The translations under genes and the position numbers were made by a program. The notes below the pieces were generated by a model. That model was given only the letters and a program-made list of their open reading frames with translations, was not told where the DNA came from and did no database searches. Shown here in pieces: positions 1-6,816 of a stretch of DNA of 8,414 bases (position 1 is its first letter; every line of letters starts with the position of its first letter). Location of the stretch: positions 1 to 8,414 of the forward strand of contig JAPLDV010000147.1 in NCBI GenBank assembly GCA_026391235.1, in the 5' to 3' direction. The stretch is from Bacteroidia bacterium (GTDB taxonomy: Bacteria; Bacteroidota; Bacteroidia; Bacteroidales; UBA12481).

Positions 1-49
1 ATCCTGCATAAATATGGTGTCCTTTAAAATCAATTTTGTTACTTTGCGT

Positions 50-118
50 AAGCATAAGTCTGGTTTTTAATTGTTTATAGAATCGTACCTAAAACTAATA
101 AATTCCAGGCTTATGCTT
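50..118. repeat. Inverted repeat, 14-bp arms, in the leader region of the DUF1080 gene
   Basis: The left arm at 50-63 (AAGCATAAGTCTGG) and right arm at 105-118 (CCAGGCTTATGCTT) are complementary over 14 positions, with one T-G wobble at 59/109 and a 41-base AT-rich loop. No T-tract follows the right arm on the + strand, so it does not look like a standard intrinsic terminator. A TTACTTTG at 39-46, one mismatch from the Bacteroidota -7 element TAnnTTTG, lies just before the left arm, so a transcript starting there would open with this hairpin; that is inference. It could equally be the end of an upstream gene's transcript or a palindromic binding site. Confidence 0.6.
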
Positions 119-143
119 TCTATACAAACATAGGGCCTACATT

Positions 144-171
144 GCTTACTGCTTACTGCCTACTGCCTACT
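144..171. repeat. Four-copy heptamer tandem repeat GCYTACT
   Basis: Four uninterrupted 7-base units are seen: GCTTACT at 144-150 and 151-157, then GCCTACT at 158-164 and 165-171, with a degenerate ACTTA tail. It lies about 90 bases before the DUF1080 start codon, in non-coding sequence. The period is 7, not a multiple of 3, which fits a non-coding role or slippage-prone filler. No function can be assigned. Confidence 0.75.
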
Positions 172-258
172 ACTTAAAAAATAACACCCTGCTTTATCTG
201 TGGGTCACCAGATTTAACCAACCTTTCGTATTTTTAAACCAAAATCAACTCAATAAAT

Positions 259-1620
259 ATGTTTAAAAAATATGTATTCATTATCGGTCTGGCAACTATG
301 GGATTTACCATAACCCTTGCCGGACAGGAAAACTGGACAGCCCTCTTCAACGGGAAAAACCTGAAAGGTTGGAAACAGCTCAACGGAACGGCAAAATATG
401 AAGTGAAGGATGGTACGATAACAGGTTCAACCGTTCTCGCCTCGCCCAATAGTTTTCTGTGCACTGTTGCCTTTTATTCTGATTTTATTCTCGAGTATGA
501 CGTTCTGGTCGATCCGCAGCTGAATTCCGGCGTACAGATCAGGAGCCACAGCTATAAAGAGTACCAGAATGGCCGTGTTCATGGTTATCAGATCGAGATT
601 GACCCTTCGGATCGCGGCTGGAGTGCAGGAGTGTATGATGAGGCCCGTCGTGCCTGGTTATATCCGCTGGGCAATAATTCTGCCGCACTAAAAGCCTTTA
701 AGAAGAACAGCTGGAACCAGTTTCATGTAGAGGCCATCGGTCACACAATCCGGACCTGGATCAACGGAGTACCGGCATCAAACCTCATCGATGACATGGA
801 CTCAACCGGATTCATTGGTTTGCAGGTGCATGGCATAGGGACCGACCCGAAAAAAGCCGGCATACAAGTTCAGTGGAAAAATATCAGACTTATGACGAAA
901 GACCTTGCCCGATATACCTGGAAGATGCCTGCCACTATTCCGGAGATCTCGGCTATTTCCAATACCCTCACCAACCAGGAATTAAAGGATGGCTGGAAAT
1001 TACTTTGGGATGGAAAAACTACAGGGGGATGGCGCGGTGCCGACAAGGCTGATTTTCCGTCAAAAGGCTGGGAAATCAAGGACAACCTCCTGACCGTGAT
1101 CGAAGGCAGCGGAGCCGAAAGCCGGAATGGCGGTGATATCGTCACGGTTAAAAAATATGGTGATTTCGAGCTCACCCTCGATTATAAACTAACCAAAGGC
1201 GCAAACAGCGGGATAAAATATTATGTGGTCGAAGGACTGAATAGTGGCTCAGGATCAGCAATTGGCCTGGAATTTCAGCTTTTCGACGACGAAAACCAAA
1301 TGGATGCCAAGCTTGCAGTGGGCGAAACCCATACCATCGGTTCGCTCTATGACCTTATTCCCGCATTGGCCGACAAGGTGGTCAATCCGGTAGGTGAATG
1401 GAACAATGCCCGGATCATTGCAAAAAACAACCATATCGAGCATTGGCTCAATGGCAAAAAAATTGTTGAATATGATCGGGGAACCCAGATTTACCGTGCA
1501 CTCGTACAAAAAAGCAAATACGCTTCCTACCCAAATTTCGGAGAGGCTCCGGAAGGCCACATCCTTTTACAGGATCACGGCGGTCGCGTCAGCTTCAAAA
1601 ACATTAAAATCAAGGAATAA
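259..1620 (+). CDS. Secreted protein with two DUF1080 (3-keto-disaccharide hydrolase family) domains
   Basis: This is a 453-residue protein with an N-terminal signal peptide (two lysines, hydrophobic stretch about 6-20, likely cleavage near 21-22), so it is probably periplasmic or exported. Two homologous DUF1080 domains follow, about 26-212 and 245-452. Each shows the family landmarks in order: LFNGKNLKGW at 29-38 and LWDGKTTGGW at 249-258; NSGVQIR at 89-95 and NSGIKYY at 316-322; GYQIEID at 109-115 and GLEFQLFDD at 336-344; WING at 167-170 and WLNG at 396-399; and a closing LQxHG near 188 and 437. The Pfam family (3keto-disac_hyd) has a concanavalin-like fold and some members act on 3-keto sugars; the substrate here is unknown. 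No Shine-Dalgarno precedes the ATG, only A-rich sequence as usual in Bacteroidota. The GH20 gene starts 24 bases downstream, which suggests an operon. No oxidoreductase that would make 3-keto sugars is in the window. Confidence 0.88.
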   Translation: MFKKYVFIIGLATMGFTITLAGQENWTALFNGKNLKGWKQLNGTAKYEVKDGTITGSTVLASPNSFLCTVAFYSDFILEYDVLVDPQLNSGVQIRSHSYKEYQNGRVHGYQIEIDPSDRGWSAGVYDEARRAWLYPLGNNSAALKAFKKNSWNQFHVEAIGHTIRTWINGVPASNLIDDMDSTGFIGLQVHGIGTDPKKAGIQVQWKNIRLMTKDLARYTWKMPATIPEISAISNTLTNQELKDGWKLLWDGKTTGGWRGADKADFPSKGWEIKDNLLTVIEGSGAESRNGGDIVTVKKYGDFELTLDYKLTKGANSGIKYYVVEGLNSGSGSAIGLEFQLFDDENQMDAKLAVGETHTIGSLYDLIPALADKVVNPVGEWNNARIIAKNNHIEHWLNGKKIVEYDRGTQIYRALVQKSKYASYPNFGEAPEGHILLQDHGGRVSFKNIKIKE

Positions 1621-1644
1621 AATAGCCATATCAAACCAAAAAAA

Positions 1645-3993
1645 ATGAAACTGAAAATTCCAGCCATTGTTACAGGATTGACTCTGTTGATCTCCGTAAT
1701 ATCCTGTCAGAAAGAAGCCAGCCCGGTAATATCAATCATCCCGCAACCATTGAAGGTGATCCAAACAACCGGAGTATTTCACTTAACAGCAAGGGTTAAG
1801 ATTCTTGTTAAGGATGAGGCCGCACTGGCCAGTCAGGCAGCATTCCTGAAAAACAGGATTATATCTGCAACCGGATTCCAAACTGAAGTAGTGAAAGAAT
1901 CATCCGGCAAAGTGATCAGCCTTCAAATTGAAACCGGATTAGAAGGAACACTCGGCACTGAAGGTTACGCCCTTTCCGTAACCAAAAGTGATGTTGAAAT
2001 TTTGGCAGCCACTCCGGCAGGTATCTTTTACGGAATTCAAACCCTTTTACAATTGTTACCTCCTGATATATATGCAGATAAAGTAATTGAAGGAATTAAA
2101 TGGAACATTCCATGCGTTCAGATAACCGATAAACCGAGATTTGTGTGGCGTGGTTTTCTACTCGATGTTTCCCGGCACTTCTTCCCAGCCTCCTATATAT
2201 ATGACGTTTTGGATTACATGGCGGTTCATAAACTGAACCGGTTTCAGATGCACCTGACCGATGACCAGGGATGGAGGGTAGAGATCAAAAAATATCCAAA
2301 GCTTACTGAAGTTGGCGCCTGGCGGGTAAACCAGGAGGATCGTCACTGGAATTCGCGTGAAAAGCAAAAGCCCGGCGAGAAAGCTACTTACGGCGGATTT
2401 TATACCCAGGATGATATCCGTAAGTTCGTTACGTATGCAGCTCGGCGTAACATCACGATCATTCCCGAGATCGAAATGCCCGCCCATGCAACCAGCTCAC
2501 TGGCTTCATACCCTGAAAATTCCTGCACAGGTGATCCGCTAACGGTGCTTCCCGGTGGTATCTGGCCCTGCATCAATATTTACTGTGCCGGAAAAGAGGA
2601 GACTTTTACGTTTCTTCAGGATGTATTAACCGAAGTAATCGCTTTGTTTCCATCTGAATATATCCATATCGGCGGCGACGAAGCCGATAAATCGCAATGG
2701 GTAAAATGCCCGGCATGCCAGAAAAGAATTAAAGTCGAGGGACTTAAAGATGAGAAGGAACTTCAAAGCTATTTCATTCAGCGGATTGAGAAATTCCTGA
2801 ACTCACAAGGCCGTAAGCTGATCGGATGGGACGAGATCCTTGAAGGCGGACTGGCCCCGAACGCTGCGGTCATGTCGTGGCGCGGAACACAGGGTGGTAT
2901 AGATGCCGCAAAAGCCGGTCACCCGGTTGTAATGACTCCAACATCACACTGCTACTTCGATTATTACCAGGGAAATCCGGAATCGGAGCCTTTAGCCATC
3001 GGGGGATTTCTGCCTTTGGAAAAAGTTTACGCCTTTGACCCGGTTCCGCAGGGATTAAATGCCGATGAAGCCAAGATGATCCTGGGTGCCCAGGCCAATC
3101 TCTGGACAGAATACATTTCTGATTCCTCGCATGCGGATTATATGACATTCCCCAGGCTAACAGCCTTGTCTGAACTATGCTGGACGTCGCCGGGACACAA
3201 AAACTTTGATGATTTTTCCATCCGTCTCGTACAGCAGCTGAAACGGTTTAATGCCATCGGAATCAATTATTCGAAAAGTTTCAGTTCGGTTGATATAGTT
3301 ACCGGTTTTAACCCGGAAAAAAACCAGATTGAAGTTACCCTGAAATCAGGGTTTCCGGGAACTGAAATCCGATACACCAGCGATGGAAACGATCCTGTAC
3401 AAAGCACTCAGATTTATACCGGCCCGATTCTGGTTAATCAAACAACTGTAATTAAGGCAGTTGCTTTCCTGAATGGCAAGCCACTTTTATCAGTCTCAGA
3501 ACGAAAAATCATGGTGCATCTCGCTACAGGTAAAACTGTCACCTACACCAATCCCTATTCCGACAAGTATACTGGCGGAGGCAAGTTTGCACTGGTAAAC
3601 GGAATTCGCGGAACGATCAACCTATCCGACGGAAACTGGCAGGGAATTGAAGGAGGTGACTTGAACGCCACGATAGACCTGGGATCTGTTCAAACGATTA
3701 AAAAATTAACCGTAGGAGCTTTGCAATCCATTGGAAGCTGGATTTTCTTTCCGACACAGGTAGATTTCTGGTTGAGTATCGATGGAAAGACCTTTAATGG
3801 TGCCGGTAATGTAAAAAACATGATTGACCTGAAAGATGCTAACAGACAAATACAGAATTTCTCGGTTGAAATTTCTCCCACACAGGCCCGGTATGTTAAT
3901 GTGATTGCCAGAACAGTCCGATCCTGCCCCAGCTGGCATGCCGGAAAAGGAAATCCGGCCTGGCTGTTTGTCGATGAAATCATTGTAGAATAA
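1645..3993 (+). CDS. GH20 beta-N-acetylhexosaminidase lipoprotein with C-terminal discoidin-like domain
   Basis: This 782-residue enzyme should release terminal GlcNAc or GalNAc from glycans by substrate-assisted catalysis. It begins with a lipoprotein signal (lipobox VISC, lipidated Cys21); the following QKE resembles part of the lipoprotein export signals described in Bacteroidota, so surface exposure is possible (inference). Domains: GH20b-like alpha/beta domain about 29-158; catalytic barrel about 163-520; chitobiase/hexosaminidase C-terminal immunoglobulin-like domain about 557-625; F5/8 type C (discoidin-like) carbohydrate-binding domain about 635-781. The catalytic Asp-Glu pair is D345-E346 in HIGGDEAD. 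Other conserved GH20 elements are WRGFLLDVSRHF at 168-179 (substrate-binding Arg169), HLTDDQGWR at 203-211, PEIEMPAH at 274-281, GWDEILEGG at 394-402 and WTEY at 487-490. Length fits the multi-domain Bacteroidota form and nothing looks missing. The ATG is preceded by an A-rich run with no Shine-Dalgarno. It is probably co-transcribed with the DUF1080 gene; the large palindrome 17 bases after its stop may end the transcript. Confidence 0.95.
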   Translation: MKLKIPAIVTGLTLLISVISCQKEASPVISIIPQPLKVIQTTGVFHLTARVKILVKDEAALASQAAFLKNRIISATGFQTEVVKESSGKVISLQIETGLEGTLGTEGYALSVTKSDVEILAATPAGIFYGIQTLLQLLPPDIYADKVIEGIKWNIPCVQITDKPRFVWRGFLLDVSRHFFPASYIYDVLDYMAVHKLNRFQMHLTDDQGWRVEIKKYPKLTEVGAWRVNQEDRHWNSREKQKPGEKATYGGFYTQDDIRKFVTYAARRNITIIPEIEMPAHATSSLASYPENSCTGDPLTVLPGGIWPCINIYCAGKEETFTFLQDVLTEVIALFPSEYIHIGGDEADKSQWVKCPACQKRIKVEGLKDEKELQSYFIQRIEKFLNSQGRKLIGWDEILEGGLAPNAAVMSWRGTQGGIDAAKAGHPVVMTPTSHCYFDYYQGNPESEPLAIGGFLPLEKVYAFDPVPQGLNADEAKMILGAQANLWTEYISDSSHADYMTFPRLTALSELCWTSPGHKNFDDFSIRLVQQLKRFNAIGINYSKSFSSVDIVTGFNPEKNQIEVTLKSGFPGTEIRYTSDGNDPVQSTQIYTGPILVNQTTVIKAVAFLNGKPLLSVSERKIMVHLATGKTVTYTNPYSDKYTGGGKFALVNGIRGTINLSDGNWQGIEGGDLNATIDLGSVQTIKKLTVGALQSIGSWIFFPTQVDFWLSIDGKTFNGAGNVKNMIDLKDANRQIQNFSVEISPTQARYVNVIARTVRSCPSWHAGKGNPAWLFVDEIIVE

Positions 3994-4009
3994 TAGGACA
4001 AATAGTATA

Positions 4010-4086
4010 ACCACGGAGACACGTAGATCACGGAGAAACATAGAGATTATCTCCGTGGAATTCTGTGATCTCTGTGTCTCCGTGGT
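4010..4086. repeat. 77-bp imperfect palindrome between GH20 and fucosidase genes
   Basis: The outer arms 4010-4022 (ACCACGGAGACAC) and 4074-4086 (GTGTCTCCGTGGT) are perfectly complementary over 13 bp. Inside them 4025-4035 pairs with 4061-4071 with two G-U pairs, giving a long, nearly continuous stem, and a short GAGAT/ATCTC pairing sits near the apex at 4043-4053. The motif CACGGAGA is repeated at 4012 and 4030. The element fills most of the gap between the GH20 stop (3993) and the fucosidase ATG (4111). It resembles intergenic palindromes I recall as widespread in environmental bacterial genomes; that is recollection, not a search. RNA from either strand would fold, so it may act as a terminator, mRNA-end stabiliser or REP/MITE-like repeat. 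Confidence 0.8.
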
Positions 4087-4101
4087 AAATATTTAAAAAA
4101 C

Positions 4102-4106
4102 TGGAG
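4102..4106 (+). promoter_or_regulatory. Ribosome binding site GGAG before the fucosidase gene
   Basis: GGAG at 4103-4106 ends 4 bases before the ATG at 4111, in CTGGAGAATC. The neighbouring genes in this window start after A-rich sequence with no such motif, so this gene differs. It supports the chosen start, as does the signal peptide that begins immediately. Confidence 0.45.
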
Positions 4107-4110
4107 AATC

Positions 4111-5037
4111 ATGAAACAACTAATTGGTCTCTTTTCTATCGTAATGATTACTTTATCATTACAGGCACAGCACGATTATAATAAAAAGTATTATCCCCCA
4201 ACTGACCCCCTTGTGGTTCTGAAGTTGGAACAATGGCAGGATCTGAAATTTGGATTGCTGATGCACTGGGGCCCTTACAGCCAGTGGGGCGTTGTGGAAT
4301 CCTGGTCGATCTGTTCCGAAGATGAAGGCTGGTGCAAAAGGCCAGAGGATGATTATATATCCTATAAAAAGAAATATGAAGGCCTCCAGAATACATTCAA
4401 TCCAACGCAATTTGATCCTGCCAAATGGGCAAAAGCCGCCGCAGGCGCCGGTATGAAATATGTTGTCTTCACTACCAAGCACCACGACGGATTCTGCATG
4501 TTCGATACCAAATACACGGATTATAAAATTACCGGCCAGAAGACCCCATATAGCAATAACCCCAAAGCCAACGTTGCCAAAGAGATCTTCAATGCTTTCC
4601 GGGCCGAGGGAATGTGGGCCGGGGCTTATTTCAGCAAGCCCGACTGGCATTCGCCGTATTATTGGTGGCCAAATTTCGCCACGCCCGACCGCAACGTGAA
4701 TTATGATGTAACCCGGTATCCGGGGCGTTGGGAAGATTTCATTCAGTATACCCACAATCAAATCATGGAGCTAATGTCGGATTACGGTAAAATCGATATT
4801 CTTTGGCTCGATGGAGGATGGGTTGAAAAGATGACCCCTGAACAGGTAAAAGCCTATGTCACTTCGCCAAACTACAGCTTTATGCATATCCAGAATCAGG
4901 ATATCCGGATGGATGAGCTCGCTGCAAAAGCCCGGCAGCTGCAACCCGGATTGATCATGGTGGACCGGGCAGTGGAAGGCCCGAACCAGAATTACCTGAC
5001 TCCGGAAAACCAGGTCCCGAAAGAAATGCTGGCTTAA
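4111..5037 (+). pseudogene. GH29 alpha-L-fucosidase, N-terminal part (frame broken near 5034)
   Basis: The 308-residue open frame encodes most of a GH29 alpha-L-fucosidase, a retaining enzyme that removes terminal L-fucose. A signal peptide (cleavage likely after LQA, residue 19) points to export. Catalytic-barrel landmarks are intact: MHWGPYSQWG at 51-60, TTKHHDGF at 121-128, and LWLDGGW at 231-237 with D234 as the expected nucleophile. The frame runs through VDRAVEGPNQNYLTPENQVP at 284-303 and then stops at 5035-5037. In relatives this segment continues into a Tyr-Pro-Trp-Glu stretch, roughly 24 residues absent here, before the conserved (S/A)REL helix, which instead appears in another frame from about 5034. 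In human FUCA1 the acid/base Glu lies in an equivalent Trp-Glu pair, so activity is probably lost, although the acid/base position varies within GH29. Whether this is a true pseudogene or an assembly gap cannot be told from the sequence. Confidence 0.88.
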
Positions 5038-5480
5038 GCCGCGAACTGGTTCATATGCTGATCGATATCGTTGCCAAAGGAGGAAATTTATTGCTGAATA
5101 TCGCCCCAAGTCCCAAAGGTACATGGGATGATGCCGCTTATCAGGGTCTGAAGGATATTGGCAAGTGGATGGATGTCAACAATGAGGCTATTTACGGTAC
5201 CAGGAAAGTAGCCCCGTATAACGAGGGCCCGGTTTACTATACCCATAAGAAAGACGGAAGTGCCCGGTACATCCTGTATTGTTTGAAAGAAGGGGAAAAA
5301 TTGCCTGAAGAGTTCTTAGTTACCGGTATCAAGGCAGGTTTAAAGCCAAACATTGACGTGCTGGGTTTTAAGGGTAAAGTGAGCTATGAACAATCAGAGA
5401 AGGGTACTTTGATCAAAGTACCGAAAACCTTACGGAAGGAAAGCGTATTACCTTATGCGGTAGTGTTCAGGGTGCGGTAG
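5034..5480 (+). pseudogene. GH29 alpha-L-fucosidase, C-terminal part (frame -1 relative to the N-terminal part)
   Basis: This is the rest of the fucosidase in a different frame. Reading from 5034 gives LSRELVHMLIDIVAKGGNLL, the expected last barrel segment, followed by LNIAPSPKGTWDD and GKWMDVNNEAIYGTR, which are strongly conserved in GH29. A beta-sandwich C-terminal domain then runs to a normal end at 5480. The first in-frame ATG is at 5055 (141 residues); no Shine-Dalgarno precedes it and it falls inside the conserved helix, so it is unlikely to be a true start. The two parts join to about 457 residues, roughly 24 short of what the flanking motifs would predict. Homology on both sides of 5034 is uninterrupted and ends abruptly, which is typical of a single internal deletion rather than gradual decay. 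Confidence 0.85.
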
Positions 5481-5563
5481 AATGGGATTAAATCCCCGGC
5501 CTGAAGAGGTTGTGTAATAATTGTCACCTGATAGTTGATCCGATCAGATAATCATCTCAACCC

Positions 5564-5600
5564 CCCGACTAAAGCCGGGAACCAAAGTCATTGGTATTTT
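5564..5600 (+). terminator. Candidate terminator: two short hairpins followed by ATTTT
   Basis: CCCG at 5564-5567 pairs with CGGG at 5576-5579, with an A-C mismatch and one further C-G pair around a TAAA loop. Directly after it ACCAA at 5581-5585 pairs with TTGGT at 5591-5595 and is followed by ATTTT. A third small hairpin (GGGAT-TAA-ATCCC, 5484-5496) lies 3 bases after the fucosidase stop but has no T-tract. The T-run is short, so termination is plausible but unproven. Confidence 0.35.
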
Positions 5601-5652
5601 GTCCCAGCCCCGTTTGTTGCGCAGCCTCCGCGAAAATCCGCGTGCCAATTCT

Positions 5653-5660
5653 TATATTTG
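5653..5660 (+). promoter_or_regulatory. Bacteroidota-type -7 promoter element for the histidine kinase
   Basis: TATATTTG matches the TAnnTTTG consensus of the Bacteroidota housekeeping sigma factor exactly. It would place transcription start near 5667, about 13 bases before the kinase ATG. No TTG is visible at the expected -33 distance, so the promoter is incomplete or needs an activator. Upstream, CCGCG is repeated directly at 5628-5632 and 5638-5642 around AAAAT. Confidence 0.4.
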
Positions 5661-5679
5661 TCGAACTAAACAACGGTGA

Positions 5680-6816
5680 ATGCGTGATAGCCATCATAAA
5701 TCAAAGCAAACTGTCGAAGAACTCGAATATATTATCAGTAATATTCCCGATCTGGTCATCCGGATTAACCTTAAAGGCCAGATAACCTTTATTAACGCAG
5801 CATCTGTTTTGTTCTTCAACAAAACACCCGATCTCCTAATCGCTAAAGATTTAGAAAGTGTGATCAGGGAGGAAGGCATCACTCATTTTGATCAAAGCAT
5901 TATTCACCGGGTATTCGAAACCCGCCAGGCAGAGATCATTGAAGGGGAACTCCATTCGCAATCAGGTGTGTGCCAAAATATTGAGATCAGGATATTACCT
6001 GAGCCTACTGGGTTGAATAATGAAAATCATTTGGTTGTACTTTTCAGGGATATCACTCTCAGGAAAGAAGCCGATCGAAAAATGATAATGGCCAAACGTA
6101 AAGCAGAAGAGAGTGATCTGCTCAAATCAGCCTTCCTTGCTAACATGTCGCATGAGATAAGAACGCCCCTTAATGCCATCGTTGGATTCTCCCAGATAAT
6201 TCTTGACGAAGATCTTACCCGTGAGGAGCAGGAACAATTTTATGAGTACATCCATCAAAACAGCAATCAGCTCATCAGTTTGGTCAATGATATAATCGAT
6301 CTATCCAAACTTCAAAGCAATCAATTGATTATCAGGGATTCAGTGGTTAATATGAATCAGATTATTGATGAAATGAAGGCAATGGCCGAAGTGGAGAAGA
6401 AATCAAGAGATAAGGAACACATCCTGATCATCCCTGACAAAGAAATTTCTGATACCGACAGCATGATTATGGTGGACAGCTACCGCGTGAAACAGATCTT
6501 AACCAACCTGCTGGTTAATGCCATTAAATTTACGCCAAAAGGATATATTCAGTTCGGATACCGGCTCAAGGATAACAATACCATCCTCTTTTTTGTCAGG
6601 GATACAGGGATAGGGATTCCTAAGAACAAGCAAGAGGAGGTTTTTCAATACTTTCATCAATTGGAAAATTCGCTGAACCGGGCGAATACCGGAACCGGGT
6701 TAGGGCTGGCCATCTGTAAAAGGCTGGTCGAACTGATGAATGGAACCATCTGGCTACAATCGGAACCAGGTGAGGGGACCACTTTTTTCTTTACTATTCC
6801 TTTCCGAAAAGCTTAG
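5680..6816 (+). CDS. Soluble PAS-domain sensor histidine kinase
   Basis: This 378-residue protein should autophosphorylate on a histidine in response to a signal sensed by its PAS domain and pass the phosphate to a response regulator. PAS occupies about 10-130 (NIPDLVIRINLKGQITFINA at 21-40, closing VVLFRDITLRK at 119-129). A short helical linker with many charged residues leads to HisKA at about 148-215 with FLANMSHEIRTPLNAI at 152-167, H158 being the phospho-acceptor. The ATPase domain about 262-377 has the N box with N276 and N280, G1 DTGIGI at 308-313, F box FQYF at 322-325 and G2 GTGLGL at 338-343. No membrane segment or signal peptide is seen, so it is cytoplasmic. There is no receiver domain and no response regulator in the window, so its partner is unknown. 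The ATG follows directly on an in-frame TGA (5677-5679), which fixes it as the earliest ATG. Its 3' end overlaps the convergent deoxyhypusine-synthase-like gene by 23 bp. Confidence 0.93.
   Translation: MRDSHHKSKQTVEELEYIISNIPDLVIRINLKGQITFINAASVLFFNKTPDLLIAKDLESVIREEGITHFDQSIIHRVFETRQAEIIEGELHSQSGVCQNIEIRILPEPTGLNNENHLVVLFRDITLRKEADRKMIMAKRKAEESDLLKSAFLANMSHEIRTPLNAIVGFSQIILDEDLTREEQEQFYEYIHQNSNQLISLVNDIIDLSKLQSNQLIIRDSVVNMNQIIDEMKAMAEVEKKSRDKEHILIIPDKEISDTDSMIMVDSYRVKQILTNLLVNAIKFTPKGYIQFGYRLKDNNTILFFVRDTGIGIPKNKQEEVFQYFHQLENSLNRANTGTGLGLAICKRLVELMNGTIWLQSEPGEGTTFFFTIPFRKA

Noticed and set aside
229..236. TATTTTTA as a -7 promoter element for the DUF1080 gene
   Set aside because: It has one mismatch to TAnnTTTG in an AT-rich stretch and no TTG at -33 spacing, so it is not distinguishable from chance.
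1..258. A small gene or RNA gene in the first 258 bases
   Set aside because: No open frame of useful length with a start signal is seen on the + strand, and no tRNA-like or known structured RNA pattern beyond the inverted repeat could be recognised.
4086..4095. TAAATATTTA palindrome before the fucosidase as a promoter or operator
   Set aside because: A 10-bp AT-only palindrome is expected by chance in such sequence and fits no promoter consensus.
4159..4761. A 200-codon open frame on the minus strand
   Set aside because: It lies wholly inside the conserved GH29 barrel sequence on the + strand, with low-complexity hydrophobic content and no recognisable motif, so it is a shadow of the real gene.
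5037..5057. Programmed ribosomal frameshifting joining the two fucosidase parts
   Set aside because: No slippery heptamer or downstream pseudoknot is visible, and a simple shift would still leave about 24 conserved residues missing, so a deletion explains the data better.
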